Positions 5,898-13,018 of a DNA stretch of 13,855 nt are shown here, one piece after another. The notes beneath the pieces were generated by a model. That model did not search any database and was not told the DNA's origin. It saw only the letters and a program-made list of their open reading frames with translations. The DNA is from Bacilli bacterium. Its GTDB lineage: Bacteria > Bacillota_I > Bacilli_A > RF39 > UBA660. Every line of letters begins with the position of its first letter. The first letter of the stretch is position 1. Location of the stretch: contig CAAETG010000128.1 of the NCBI GenBank assembly GCA_900758895.1, forward strand, positions 1 through 13,855. The letters run 5' to 3'. A program made the translations under genes and the position numbers.

Positions 5898-6721
5898 AGA
5901 AAATAGAATATAATGATGATAATATTATTTTAGAATTAAAAGCAAAAGAAAAAGCTCAAATTGATCATGTTTTAAATACCATAAAACCAATCACCGTAAA
6001 AGAAGAAGAAACCCATTTTGTATTTAATAATAAAATAAAAACAATTGAAGAAGAAAAAGAAAAAACAATTCACTTGCTAAAAGAACTTTTAAAAGAATTC
6101 CCAGATTTTGAAAGATATCCTGTTCTTATTGTCATAACGGGAAGCTTTGCTAGAGGAACTAATCGCTTTGATAGTGATTTAGATCTTCACTTTATTTATC
6201 CCAATCACTTAAAAAAGCACCTCGCAATCGAAGAAGAAATTTATCTTTATCTAGCTTCCGTTTTATCTCACATCAAAAGAAACCGCATCCATGCCGTTAT
6301 TACTACCAAATTAAGTAAGAAAAATCTTAAGAAATGTATGAAAGTTCAAACGAAAAGAGAGTTAACCGTAACTCTGAAATACCAAGATTGGTCTCGTTCC
6401 TATACATTTTATCCAACCACGAAAAAAAGATTCTATTTAAACTACCGAAATTCCAAAAGCTTAAGATCATTTACCCATTATCTAAAAAAAGAAATCAAAA
6501 ATCAAAATAGAGAATGGGCCCATAATTTTTTAGCTATCAACAAAGAAGAAGTTTGGAATCAAGTTTATGCATCATTACTTCATTATGAAAAGAAGCAAAT
6601 AATGAAACAAAAGTTAAAAAAACAAATTATCGATTTAGAAAAAAGAATAGAAAATGATTCTGAACAGAATGTGAAAAAAAATATCAAACCAATATGTACT
6701 ATCAAATTTATAATACATTAG
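5894..6721 (+). CDS. pol-beta-type nucleotidyltransferase, N-terminal part of a frameshifted gene
   Basis: Residues 83-97 (GS, then D95-x-D97) are the nucleotidyltransferase motif that binds metal and NTP, within TGSFARGTNRFDSDLDL. It should move a nucleotide onto an acceptor, which cannot be identified. A Lys-rich region with predicted coiled coil follows (about 230-262). The last 13 residues after the run of eight A (6674-6681) look like out-of-frame tail. A -1 shift at that run would join residue 262 to the next frame and give one 377-aa protein ending at 7026. Either an A was lost (mutation or assembly error) or slippage occurs. The start overlaps the Nudix stop by 4 nt. No strong stem or Shine-Dalgarno-like stimulator of programmed shifting was seen. 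Confidence 0.75.
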   Translation: MKKIEYNDDNIILELKAKEKAQIDHVLNTIKPITVKEEETHFVFNNKIKTIEEEKEKTIHLLKELLKEFPDFERYPVLIVITGSFARGTNRFDSDLDLHFIYPNHLKKHLAIEEEIYLYLASVLSHIKRNRIHAVITTKLSKKNLKKCMKVQTKRELTVTLKYQDWSRSYTFYPTTKKRFYLNYRNSKSLRSFTHYLKKEIKNQNREWAHNFLAINKEEVWNQVYASLLHYEKKQIMKQKLKKQIIDLEKRIENDSEQNVKKNIKPICTIKFIIH

Positions 6722-7026
6722 AATTAGTAAGATGTTATTTAATTTTAAATCACGAGGATATACCATATTTTAATTTAATCGCTTTCCTAAAAAATGAGAA
6801 ATTTTTAAAAATTGTCTCCAAAGAAGAATTTAGACAAATATATGCTTACTTAGATCAAGTAGAACATCTTGCCTACACCCTAGAACAAGCAGGAGAAATA
6901 TTTAGTATTCATTATGATAATGATATAAAAAAATATGTAAATAAAGAATTGATCAAAGCTTATCAAGAAATGCAACAAGAATTAAAGAACATCTTAAATA
7001 GATTAAGGAGGAAAATAAATGAATAG
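6694..7026 (+). CDS. C-terminal part of the frameshifted nucleotidyltransferase
   Basis: A helical 110-aa segment without a recognisable enzyme motif, including LELVRCYLILNHEDIPYF and a Gln/Lys-rich last helix. The frame is open from 6664, and the first ATG at 6694 has no ribosome site upstream, so independent initiation is unlikely. It overlaps the preceding frame by 28 nt, and a -1 shift at the A8 run (6674-6681) fuses the two cleanly. Alpha-helical C-terminal domains are usual behind pol-beta nucleotidyltransferases, often as acceptor-binding modules. It overlaps the next gene by 8 nt, and the AGGAGG of that gene lies inside it. It may be a genuine separate small protein, but I consider the split-gene reading more likely. 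Confidence 0.55.
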   Translation: MYYQIYNTLELVRCYLILNHEDIPYFNLIAFLKNEKFLKIVSKEEFRQIYAYLDQVEHLAYTLEQAGEIFSIHYDNDIKKYVNKELIKAYQEMQQELKNILNRLRRKINE

Positions 7027-8080
7027 AGCAGTAATCACATTACCATTATCACCCAGAAAGTACTATGAATTAGCTAGATTTACCGTTCCGATTATTGGCG
7101 ATACCCTAGCAAGTATGTTAGGCGCTAACTTTTATCTTGGTATTAATGCCCTAGATTCCTATCACAATCGCCAAAAGGATTTAGAAGAATATCTAAAAGT
7201 ATATGCATCTTTTAAGTTAGATGGCCAAATTTGGTTAGATAAACTTCATCAAGAAGAATTATTAGATTTAGTAGAAAAGTTAATCTCAAAAGGTTTCATT
7301 GAAGAGCGAAAAATAAAAAGTTATACTTGTGCTTGTGGAATCATTGATATGGAAGAAAAGAATTTAGCAACAATGAATCCCAATAAAAGAGACTTTATTA
7401 TGCAAGACGGAAAAATCATTTGCCCTCATTGTAAAACAATCTGTACGTTAACAAAAAAAGATGCTTTAGTAATGAATTATGCCAAAATTAAAAATCCTCA
7501 AGTTACTTTTATGCCAGATTATTTAAACAAAGATGCGAAAACATTTAAAAATATGTTAAATAACAGTTATCAAGTCATTTCTAGAGCGAGAAACACCGGA
7601 ATTTCTATAACTTATCAACATAAAAATTATAATATTGACATTGATTTCTTATGGGGATTATATTTATTATTATTTAAGGAACCAGAAAAAGTAGTAATTT
7701 GTGGAAATCATGAAATATATCAATTATATCTTGTCGGATTACTTGAAAAAAGTTTGAGAGAAGAAAGCAAAACCGTTTTAGTAGGAACACCTTTTTTAAC
7801 CGGATTAAATGCACTTCCTTCTAGTATTTCTAGTGAAGAACAATTATTAGTTAAAAAAATTGGTATTTTAATGAATATTAAGTGGTTTAGAAAAGAAAAA
7901 GAATATGAAAACTCTATCTTTAAAGGAATTGCTAAATTACCGCTAGAAAAAAAGAGAGAGCTATTATATAATTTAAAAGAAGAGATTAAAGTTCATCAGA
8001 GTTTAGAAGAAGATTTAGCGACTGCGATGAAGCGGTTTAATATGCAAGAACAATTAAGAATTTTGAAAAGAGGAAAATAA
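7019..8080 (+). CDS. degenerate class I aminoacyl-tRNA synthetase-like protein with zinc site
   Basis: A 353-aa cytoplasmic protein. The segment ANFYLGINALDSYHNRQKD (36-54) and the region after it follow the GluRS pattern of strand, acidic motif and helix. C104-x-C106 and C135-x2-C138 form a zinc site at the place of the zinc element in bacterial GluRS. ISRARNTGISI near 190 resembles the catalytic-domain motif seen before the Rossmann core, and CGNHEIYQLYLVGLL resembles its RGDDH helix. The HIGH motif is not recognisable (IIGDT, 26-30) and KMSKS is at best LPSSIS. It has no anticodon-binding domain. Normal tRNA charging is thus unlikely; adenylation or aminoacyl transfer to another acceptor is inferred. 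AGGAGG lies 7 nt before the ATG. It sits mid-operon, 1 nt before the peptidase gene. Assignment rests on remembered patterns. Confidence 0.5.
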   Translation: MNRAVITLPLSPRKYYELARFTVPIIGDTLASMLGANFYLGINALDSYHNRQKDLEEYLKVYASFKLDGQIWLDKLHQEELLDLVEKLISKGFIEERKIKSYTCACGIIDMEEKNLATMNPNKRDFIMQDGKIICPHCKTICTLTKKDALVMNYAKIKNPQVTFMPDYLNKDAKTFKNMLNNSYQVISRARNTGISITYQHKNYNIDIDFLWGLYLLLFKEPEKVVICGNHEIYQLYLVGLLEKSLREESKTVLVGTPFLTGLNALPSSISSEEQLLVKKIGILMNIKWFRKEKEYENSIFKGIAKLPLEKKRELLYNLKEEIKVHQSLEEDLATAMKRFNMQEQLRILKRGK

Positions 8081-8081
8081 A

Positions 8082-8771
8082 ATGGATAGTGTATTAGTAA
8101 GTAAAATTGCCAAAGGTTATGAATTAAGCCATGACTTTTTACAAACCAAACTAAATGAAAAAAGTAAAGTAGTGATCTTACCCTGGGCTTTTCCTACCAA
8201 ATTAGATAAGAAGCGTTTTAGCGAAGAATATTTTAAAGAAGGAGAACCAAAATATAATAAATATGTAAATCCGCTGTTAGAATTAAAAGTAAAAAAGGAA
8301 AATATTTATATTAGTAATCCCTATGATGAAGAAAAAAATCATTTAAAAGAAAAAATAAAAGAAGCCGATTGCTTAATCCTTCCTGGTGGTAATCCCGAAA
8401 TGTTTTTTAATTTAGTCGTTCATAAATTTGATTTATTATATGATATCAAATATTTTAAAGGATTAGTGATTGGTGAAAGTGCCGGAGCAGTACTACATTT
8501 AGAACGCTATTTTATAACTGCCAAAAATAATTATTATCAATATTTTGCTTTCTATGATGGCTTTGGTATGTTAAAAGATCCATTCTACATCGATGTTCAC
8601 ACATCTAATAATAAACAATATTTAGAAAAATTAAAGAAGATTGCCGAGGAAAAAGAAAAGGACATTTATGCCATTTATGATGATGGGGCAATGATTCTAA
8701 ATAGAAAAACGCTAGCCTATCAACTTCTTGGTAATGTAAAAAAAATTAGTTATGAAAAAGGAGAAAAGTAA
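8082..8771 (+). CDS. peptidase S51 (dipeptidase E-like) family protein
   Basis: A 229-aa class I glutamine-amidotransferase-like fold. It has the LPGGNPEMFF turn (about 98-107), the nucleophile elbow GESAGA with Ser133, and FYIDVH with His173, matching the Ser-His arrangement of alpha-aspartyl dipeptidase and cyanophycinase relatives. Family members cleave peptide bonds next to aspartate; the substrate here is unknown. There is no signal peptide, so it is cytoplasmic. AGAGG precedes the ATG by 8 nt, the gap to the upstream gene is 1 nt, and the downstream gene starts right after its stop. This places it in one translated unit with the synthetase-like and Nudix genes. Confidence 0.85.
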   Translation: MDSVLVSKIAKGYELSHDFLQTKLNEKSKVVILPWAFPTKLDKKRFSEEYFKEGEPKYNKYVNPLLELKVKKENIYISNPYDEEKNHLKEKIKEADCLILPGGNPEMFFNLVVHKFDLLYDIKYFKGLVIGESAGAVLHLERYFITAKNNYYQYFAFYDGFGMLKDPFYIDVHTSNNKQYLEKLKKIAEEKEKDIYAIYDDGAMILNRKTLAYQLLGNVKKISYEKGEK

Positions 8772-9239
8772 ATGGATATTAACTTTAAAGGGGAAGACTA
8801 TACTTTTAATTTCCGTGTTGCTGCCCTCATTCGTAATGAAAATAAAATATTAGTAGAGAAAAATAATCAAGTAGATTATTATGGACTAGTAGGTGGTAGA
8901 TGTAAACTAGGAGAAGATAGTATTTCTGCCCTTAAAAGAGAAATATTAGAAGAAATAGGCGAAGAAACAGAATATATTAGAAGTGTAGGTATGATCGAAA
9001 ATTTCTTTATTTCTCGTTATACACATACGCCTTATCACGAAATATTAATCATCCATGAATTAAAATTTAAGAATCCTCAAGTTTATGAACAAGACGGTAT
9101 TATCAATCAAGAAGAAAAAGAAAATGCCAAATTTTATTGGAAAGAACAGCACGAGTTAAATAAATGTAAACCAGAAATCGCCTTCCATCACTTAAATGAT
9201 CGAGAATTTTTCCATATAATTAACAAAGATAAGATTTAG
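8772..9239 (+). CDS. Nudix hydrolase (second copy)
   Basis: A 155-aa Nudix protein that closes the operon. The box runs G42, E48, R56-E57-I58-x-E60-E61-x-G63. The final hydrophobic position is E64, a small deviation, but all metal ligands are kept. Its N-terminal 110 residues align with the first Nudix protein without large gaps, including NFRV, DYYGL and the ENF and HE motifs, so the two look like paralogues that have diverged in their C-termini. Here the C-terminus is longer and ends in a His-rich stretch (FHHLNDREFFH). The start codon directly follows the peptidase stop, and AAGGAG lies 8 nt upstream inside the previous gene. The stop codon is part of the operon terminator stem. Confidence 0.9.
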   Translation: MDINFKGEDYTFNFRVAALIRNENKILVEKNNQVDYYGLVGGRCKLGEDSISALKREILEEIGEETEYIRSVGMIENFFISRYTHTPYHEILIIHELKFKNPQVYEQDGIINQEEKENAKFYWKEQHELNKCKPEIAFHHLNDREFFHIINKDKI

Positions 9240-9264
9240 TTTGAATAAACTAGGTCTTTTTTTT
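9233..9264 (+). terminator. terminator of the Nudix-NTase operon
   Basis: GATTTAGTTT (9233-9242) pairs with AAACTAGGTC (9247-9256) with two G-U pairs and loop GAAT, followed by eight T residues (9257-9264). The TAG stop at 9237-9239 lies in the stem. Confidence 0.9.
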
Positions 9265-9297
9265 ACATATTTAGAATAGAATGAATAGGAGGCACTT

Positions 9298-11436
9298 ATG
9301 TTTAATAACTTTGGATTTATAGGAAGTAAATTATTAAAAGAAGCAGAAAAAGAAAGAGAAGAATTATCACACCCTTATGTAGGAAGTGAACATTTACTAC
9401 TAGCAATATTAAAAGGGGATAGCAAGACGAAAGAAGTATTAGAAGATGCTGGATTAACTTATAAAAAGTTTAGAAGTGAACTCATTAACATTGTTGGAAT
9501 TCCAAAAAAAAATATCGAAGTAAATTTATACACTCCCTTATTAAAAAGAATTTTATCAACAGCTCTAAGTGATGCAAAAGAAAATAATAAAGGGGTAGTA
9601 ACCGAAAGTCATTTAATGATTGCAATGCTAGATGAAGGAGAAGGAATTGCGATTCGCATCATGATTGGCATGAATATCAATTTAGATGATTTATATGATG
9701 AATTAAAAGTAAGACCACAAGATATTAAAAATGAAAAATTAGAGATCTTAAATGTCGGTCGCGTTTTAAATGATGTTGCCAGTGAATTTGATGAAGTAAT
9801 AGGAAGAGACAAAGAAATAAATGAAGTGATCGAAGTATTACTTCGCAAAAAGAAAAGCAATCCTTTATTAATAGGTCCAGCTGGAGTAGGAAAAACAGCG
9901 ATTGTTGAAGAACTCGCCAGAAGAATCAAAAACCAAGAAGTTCCTTTTAGTTTAATAAACAAAAAAATAATAGAGTTACCGATGGGAGATTTAGTAAGTG
10001 GTACTAAATATCGTGGTGAATTTGAAGAAAGATTAACCAAAATTATTAAAGAAGTCATCAAAAATAAAAATATCATTCTTTTTATTGATGAAGTTCATAC
10101 AATGGTAAACGCTGGTGGTGCCGAAGGAGCAATTAATGCCGGTGATATTCTAAAACCATACTTAGCAAGAGGAGACTTAAAAGTAATTGGGGCAACTACA
10201 ACCGAAGAATATGAGCGCTTTATAGCTAAAGACAAAGCATTAGAAAGAAGATTTGAAACCATTTTAGTGGAAGAACCAAACTTAGAAGAAACAAAAGAAA
10301 TTTTAATGGGACTAAAATCCAGTTATGAAAATCATCACAATATCAAGATAACAGAAGAAAATATCAAAGATATTACCGAACTTGCTAGTAAATACTTATT
10401 TAAAAAGAAAAATCCCGATAAAACCATTGATTTGTTAGATAGTGTTTGTGCATACGTAAAAAGAAGAATTATGGAAAAAGAAGAGTTAGTTGGTTTAGAA
10501 AAAAAGGTAAAAGAACTAAAAGAGTTAAAAGAAAAATATGTTTTAGATAATATGTTTGATAAAGCACTAGATACTTGTTTAAAAATAAATGATATTGAAG
10601 AAGAAATGAATCGGTTAAAAGAAAAGAAAGAAATAAAAATAACGAAAGATGATATTTTAAAAGTGATTGAAAATAAAAGTAATATACCACTCTTTATGAA
10701 TAAAAAAGAATTACTAGAAAAAATAAAAGATGAGTTATATGCTAATATTTTATATGAAGACGAAGCATTAAATAAAATCATTGAAAATGTAGCAATTTTC
10801 TATGAAAAAGAACGCAGTATCAAACTTCTTCTTACAGGTCCAAGTGGTGTTGGTAAAACTTCTTGTGTAAAAATATTAAGTAAAGTAACCAAAAATCATT
10901 TAATTCGCCTAGATATGAGTGAATATAAAGAGCAAACTTCGATAAGTAAATTAATTGGTACTCATGGTGGCTATGTTGGTTATGACGATCCATTCATTTT
11001 AAAAGAAGTAAAATATAATCCATATTCTATTATTTTAGTAGATGAATTAGAAAAAGCCCACCCAAGTGTAATGAATTTATTTTTACAAATTATGGATGAA
11101 GGAGTGATTCATGATGCTCATGGCGAAGCGATTGATTTTTCTCACACGCTCATTATCATGACCTCAAACGCTTATAAAAATAATAGTGTTGGTTTTATTT
11201 CACAAGAAAAAGATTTAACGGAAGAATTTAGTGAAGAATTCTTAGGAAGATTTGATGATTGTATTATGTTTAAACCATTAACAAAAGAGCAAGCTCTCGA
11301 TTACTTACAAGAAAAAATAAAAGATCCACAGGCTAATTATGAACAATTATTAAAGGATTCTTCCTTTGAAAAATATGGATTCCGTTATATGAATAAAGTG
11401 ATTGATAAATATAAAACAAAAGTAGGTACAAAATAA
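9298..11436 (+). CDS. clpC: ClpC-like AAA+ unfoldase, short form
   Basis: An ATP-driven protein unfoldase expected to feed substrates to ClpP. Order: Clp_N double repeat (about 1-140); first AAA+ domain with Walker A GPAGVGKT (193-200) and Walker B around D264; a short coiled-coil M domain (about 388-442), as in ClpC rather than ClpB; second AAA+ domain with Walker A GPSGVGKT (514-521) and Walker B IILVDE (D582). VGF (631-633) matches the ClpP-docking loop. EYKEQTSISKLIG, LGRFDD (arginine finger) and GFR (sensor 2) are present. At 712 aa it is about 100 residues shorter than Bacillus ClpC; the D2 small domain is trimmed right after sensor 2. AGGAGG lies 5 nt before the ATG. I found no convincing promoter or CtsR box. 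Uncertainty is between ClpC and a lineage-specific ClpA/C paralogue. Confidence 0.88.
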   Translation: MFNNFGFIGSKLLKEAEKEREELSHPYVGSEHLLLAILKGDSKTKEVLEDAGLTYKKFRSELINIVGIPKKNIEVNLYTPLLKRILSTALSDAKENNKGVVTESHLMIAMLDEGEGIAIRIMIGMNINLDDLYDELKVRPQDIKNEKLEILNVGRVLNDVASEFDEVIGRDKEINEVIEVLLRKKKSNPLLIGPAGVGKTAIVEELARRIKNQEVPFSLINKKIIELPMGDLVSGTKYRGEFEERLTKIIKEVIKNKNIILFIDEVHTMVNAGGAEGAINAGDILKPYLARGDLKVIGATTTEEYERFIAKDKALERRFETILVEEPNLEETKEILMGLKSSYENHHNIKITEENIKDITELASKYLFKKKNPDKTIDLLDSVCAYVKRRIMEKEELVGLEKKVKELKELKEKYVLDNMFDKALDTCLKINDIEEEMNRLKEKKEIKITKDDILKVIENKSNIPLFMNKKELLEKIKDELYANILYEDEALNKIIENVAIFYEKERSIKLLLTGPSGVGKTSCVKILSKVTKNHLIRLDMSEYKEQTSISKLIGTHGGYVGYDDPFILKEVKYNPYSIILVDELEKAHPSVMNLFLQIMDEGVIHDAHGEAIDFSHTLIIMTSNAYKNNSVGFISQEKDLTEEFSEEFLGRFDDCIMFKPLTKEQALDYLQEKIKDPQANYEQLLKDSSFEKYGFRYMNKVIDKYKTKVGTK

Positions 11437-11448
11437 TTTTTAGCAAAG

Positions 11449-11468
11449 AAAAAAGGTCATGAAGACCT
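11449..11468 (-). terminator. thyA terminator
   Basis: Read on the minus strand, AGGTC (11468-11464), loop TTCAT and GACCT (11458-11454) are followed by a T-run to 11449. The stop codon TAG overlaps the stem. The stem is only 5 bp, but position and U-run fit. Confidence 0.65.
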
Positions 11469-12324
11469 ATATTCCCAAATCAAATTTCATTTGGGGATTT
11501 TTTTCTTTAATTAAAACTCTAGGATATCCCTCCACCTTAATATCATCTTGCGTAAAATCATAAAAATTTGTTTTATCTGGATTTAGCCAAATTGTCGGAT
11601 TACAATCAATAGGTTCTCTTTTTAACATTTCACGAGCTTGTTCAATATGTCTATCATAGATTTGAATATTATTATAAAACCATGTAAATCTGCCTGGTGT
11701 ATAACCTGTGTGTCTAGCAACAAGATAAAGAAATACCAAATATTGCACTTGATTGATACATCCAGCTGTTAAAAAGTCACTACTTCTTTGAAATAAAGAC
11801 ATATCCAAATAATCCACTCCATCTTTGCCATGTCTAACATTCCAAACGGTTTGATAGGCACAAGGTTTTAAGCCATGTGCTTCGTTAAAATCATCTACTT
11901 GCCACATGTTAATAATGTGTCTACGACCATCAGGATCATTTTTTAAACCTTCAAGCAAATCTTTTACTAGAGTGTGTCTTCTAACAGTTTCACCATAACA
12001 TGCGCCAATTGTTCTATTACCAATATCCCATTCATCCCACCAAGTAACGCCATATTTATCTCTTAAAACATCCAAATTGTTAGATTCATCTTGATAAATC
12101 CATAAAAGCTCACCAATAGCACTCTTAACCGCAATTGGTCTAAGAGTGATAAGAGGACTTTCGCCCTTAGTTAAATCATAAGTACACATGCCATGATTAA
12201 CACTCAAAGTATGTGCAGGAGTACCGTCACTATATTTAGGTCTGGGATTCTTATCTAGACAACCCTCATTTAAAATTCTTTCAATAATTTCTTTGGTATA
12301 TTGATCACCTTTCGTACCTTGCAT
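11467..12324 (-). CDS. thyA: thymidylate synthase
   Basis: Converts dUMP and 5,10-methylene-tetrahydrofolate to dTMP and dihydrofolate in the cytoplasm. The 285-aa protein follows the Bacillus subtilis ThyA pattern: SDGTPAHTLSV, LLWIYQ, TIGACYG, DPDGRRHIINMW, then KPCAYQTVWNVRHGK with the catalytic Cys155, and FQRSSD (178-183) for phosphate binding. It departs from most family members by A156 in place of the His of PCH (ThyA of B. subtilis also lacks that His) and by TAGCINQVQY where LGxPFNxxQY is usual. IQIYDRH near the end keeps the His/Tyr that bind dUMP. AGGAGGT lies close before the ATG. It is divergent from folA-tmk, which completes the pathway. Its 3' end contains the clpC terminator. 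Confidence 0.95.
   Translation of the reverse strand: MQGTKGDQYTKEIIERILNEGCLDKNPRPKYSDGTPAHTLSVNHGMCTYDLTKGESPLITLRPIAVKSAIGELLWIYQDESNNLDVLRDKYGVTWWDEWDIGNRTIGACYGETVRRHTLVKDLLEGLKNDPDGRRHIINMWQVDDFNEAHGLKPCAYQTVWNVRHGKDGVDYLDMSLFQRSSDFLTAGCINQVQYLVFLYLVARHTGYTPGRFTWFYNNIQIYDRHIEQAREMLKREPIDCNPTIWLNPDKTNFYDFTQDDIKVEGYPRVLIKEKNPQMKFDLGI
11471..11504 (+). terminator. clpC terminator, embedded in the thyA coding end
   Basis: ATTCCCAAAT (11471-11480) pairs with ATTTGGGGAT (11489-11498) with one G-U pair and an 8-nt loop, followed by T to 11504. It lies 35 bp beyond the clpC stop and within the last codons of the convergent thyA gene. Confidence 0.85.
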
Positions 12325-12342
12325 AATTACCTCCTAATTATT

Positions 12343-12370
12343 ATTATAAAATAATTTAATGAGAAGTCAA
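12343..12370 (-). promoter_or_regulatory. thyA promoter
   Basis: On the minus strand, TTGACT (12370-12365), a 16-bp spacer and a perfect TATAAT (12348-12343), giving a very short leader before the AGGAGGT at 12335-12329. Confidence 0.8.
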
Positions 12371-12432
12371 TGAATGATAAAGAAAAAGAAGAAAAAAGGA
12401 AGAAATTAGCGGAAAAATTTAATGTCAATTAG
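12370..12432 (+). CDS. doubtful 20-codon Lys/Glu-rich ORF between thyA and folA
   Basis: A short open frame starting MNDKEKEEKRKK and ending in TAG. Its start overlaps the thyA -35 box and only a weak GAGAAG precedes it. It may be a remnant of a decayed gene or chance in A-rich DNA. The rest of the gap (12433-12491) shows nothing I can name. Confidence 0.12.
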   Translation: MNDKEKEEKRKKLAEKFNVN

Positions 12433-12491
12433 TTTACATTCGTTTTTAAATGAATTTAAAAGGACTTTAAAAATTTATAATCAAAGGTTAC

Positions 12492-12520
12492 TTGACAATA
12501 GCACCCATTTTGTGTAAATT
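12492..12520 (+). promoter_or_regulatory. folA-tmk promoter
   Basis: A perfect TTGACA (12492-12497), a 17-bp spacer and TAAATT (12515-12520). The mRNA leader would be only about 10 nt. Confidence 0.8.
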
Positions 12521-12535
12521 AAAAATGGTGATAGT

Positions 12536-13018
12536 ATGGTTTTAATAAAAATAATTGCAGCTATAGGAAAAAATAATGAATTAGGAAAAAACAATAACTT
12601 AATTTGGCATTTCAAAGAGGATCTAAAATTTTTTAAAGAAGAAACGACAGGTCATAAAATAGTAATGGGATATAATACTTTTATTTCATTACCAAAAATG
12701 TTACCTAACCGTACTCATATTATATTAACGCATCACACAATTGATAATAAAGACGTAATTACTTTTTCAAATTTTGAAGACTTATTAAAATATTTAAAAA
12801 CATTAAATGAAACAATATTTATTATAGGAGGTTCTTCTCTATATAAATTATTCTTAGAGATAGCAGATGAAATAGTATTAACAGAAATTAATGATACAAA
12901 GGATGCTGATGTCTATTTTCCAAAGTTTGATAAGAAAAAATATCATAAAGAAATCATGGATGAACACAAAGAAAATGATATTAGTTACAAACATGTTAGA
13001 TATAGGAGGATAAAATGA
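12536..13018 (+). CDS. folA: dihydrofolate reductase
   Basis: Reduces dihydrofolate to tetrahydrofolate with NADPH in the cytoplasm, recycling the product of ThyA. The 160-aa protein has the family landmarks: IIAAIGKNNELGKNN with W24 in the Met20-loop region, the catalytic acid D29 in WHFKEDLKFFK (equivalent to Asp27 of E. coli), MGYNTFISLPKMLPNR for NADPH (usually MGRxTFESIGRPLPGR), and IIGGSSLYKLF for the second NADPH glycine pair. The Arg-Lys to Tyr-Asn change in the MGRxT motif is a mild divergence. GGTGA lies only 4 nt before the ATG, so initiation may be moderate. The stop overlaps the tmk start by 4 nt (ATGA). Confidence 0.93.
   Translation: MVLIKIIAAIGKNNELGKNNNLIWHFKEDLKFFKEETTGHKIVMGYNTFISLPKMLPNRTHIILTHHTIDNKDVITFSNFEDLLKYLKTLNETIFIIGGSSLYKLFLEIADEIVLTEINDTKDADVYFPKFDKKKYHKEIMDEHKENDISYKHVRYRRIK

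Noticed and set aside
5438..9264. Known phage-defence CBASS or tRNA-modifying toxin assignment for the Nudix-nucleotidyltransferase operon
   Set aside because: The nucleotidyltransferase does not show a recognisable CD-NTase context (no effector with membrane or nuclease domain), so naming such a system would go beyond the evidence.
9609..10781. Minus-strand frames inside clpC (9609-10076, 10335-10781, 10469-10690)
   Set aside because: Low-complexity Ser/Phe/Leu products expected from the reverse of A-rich coding DNA; clpC motifs are intact on the plus strand.
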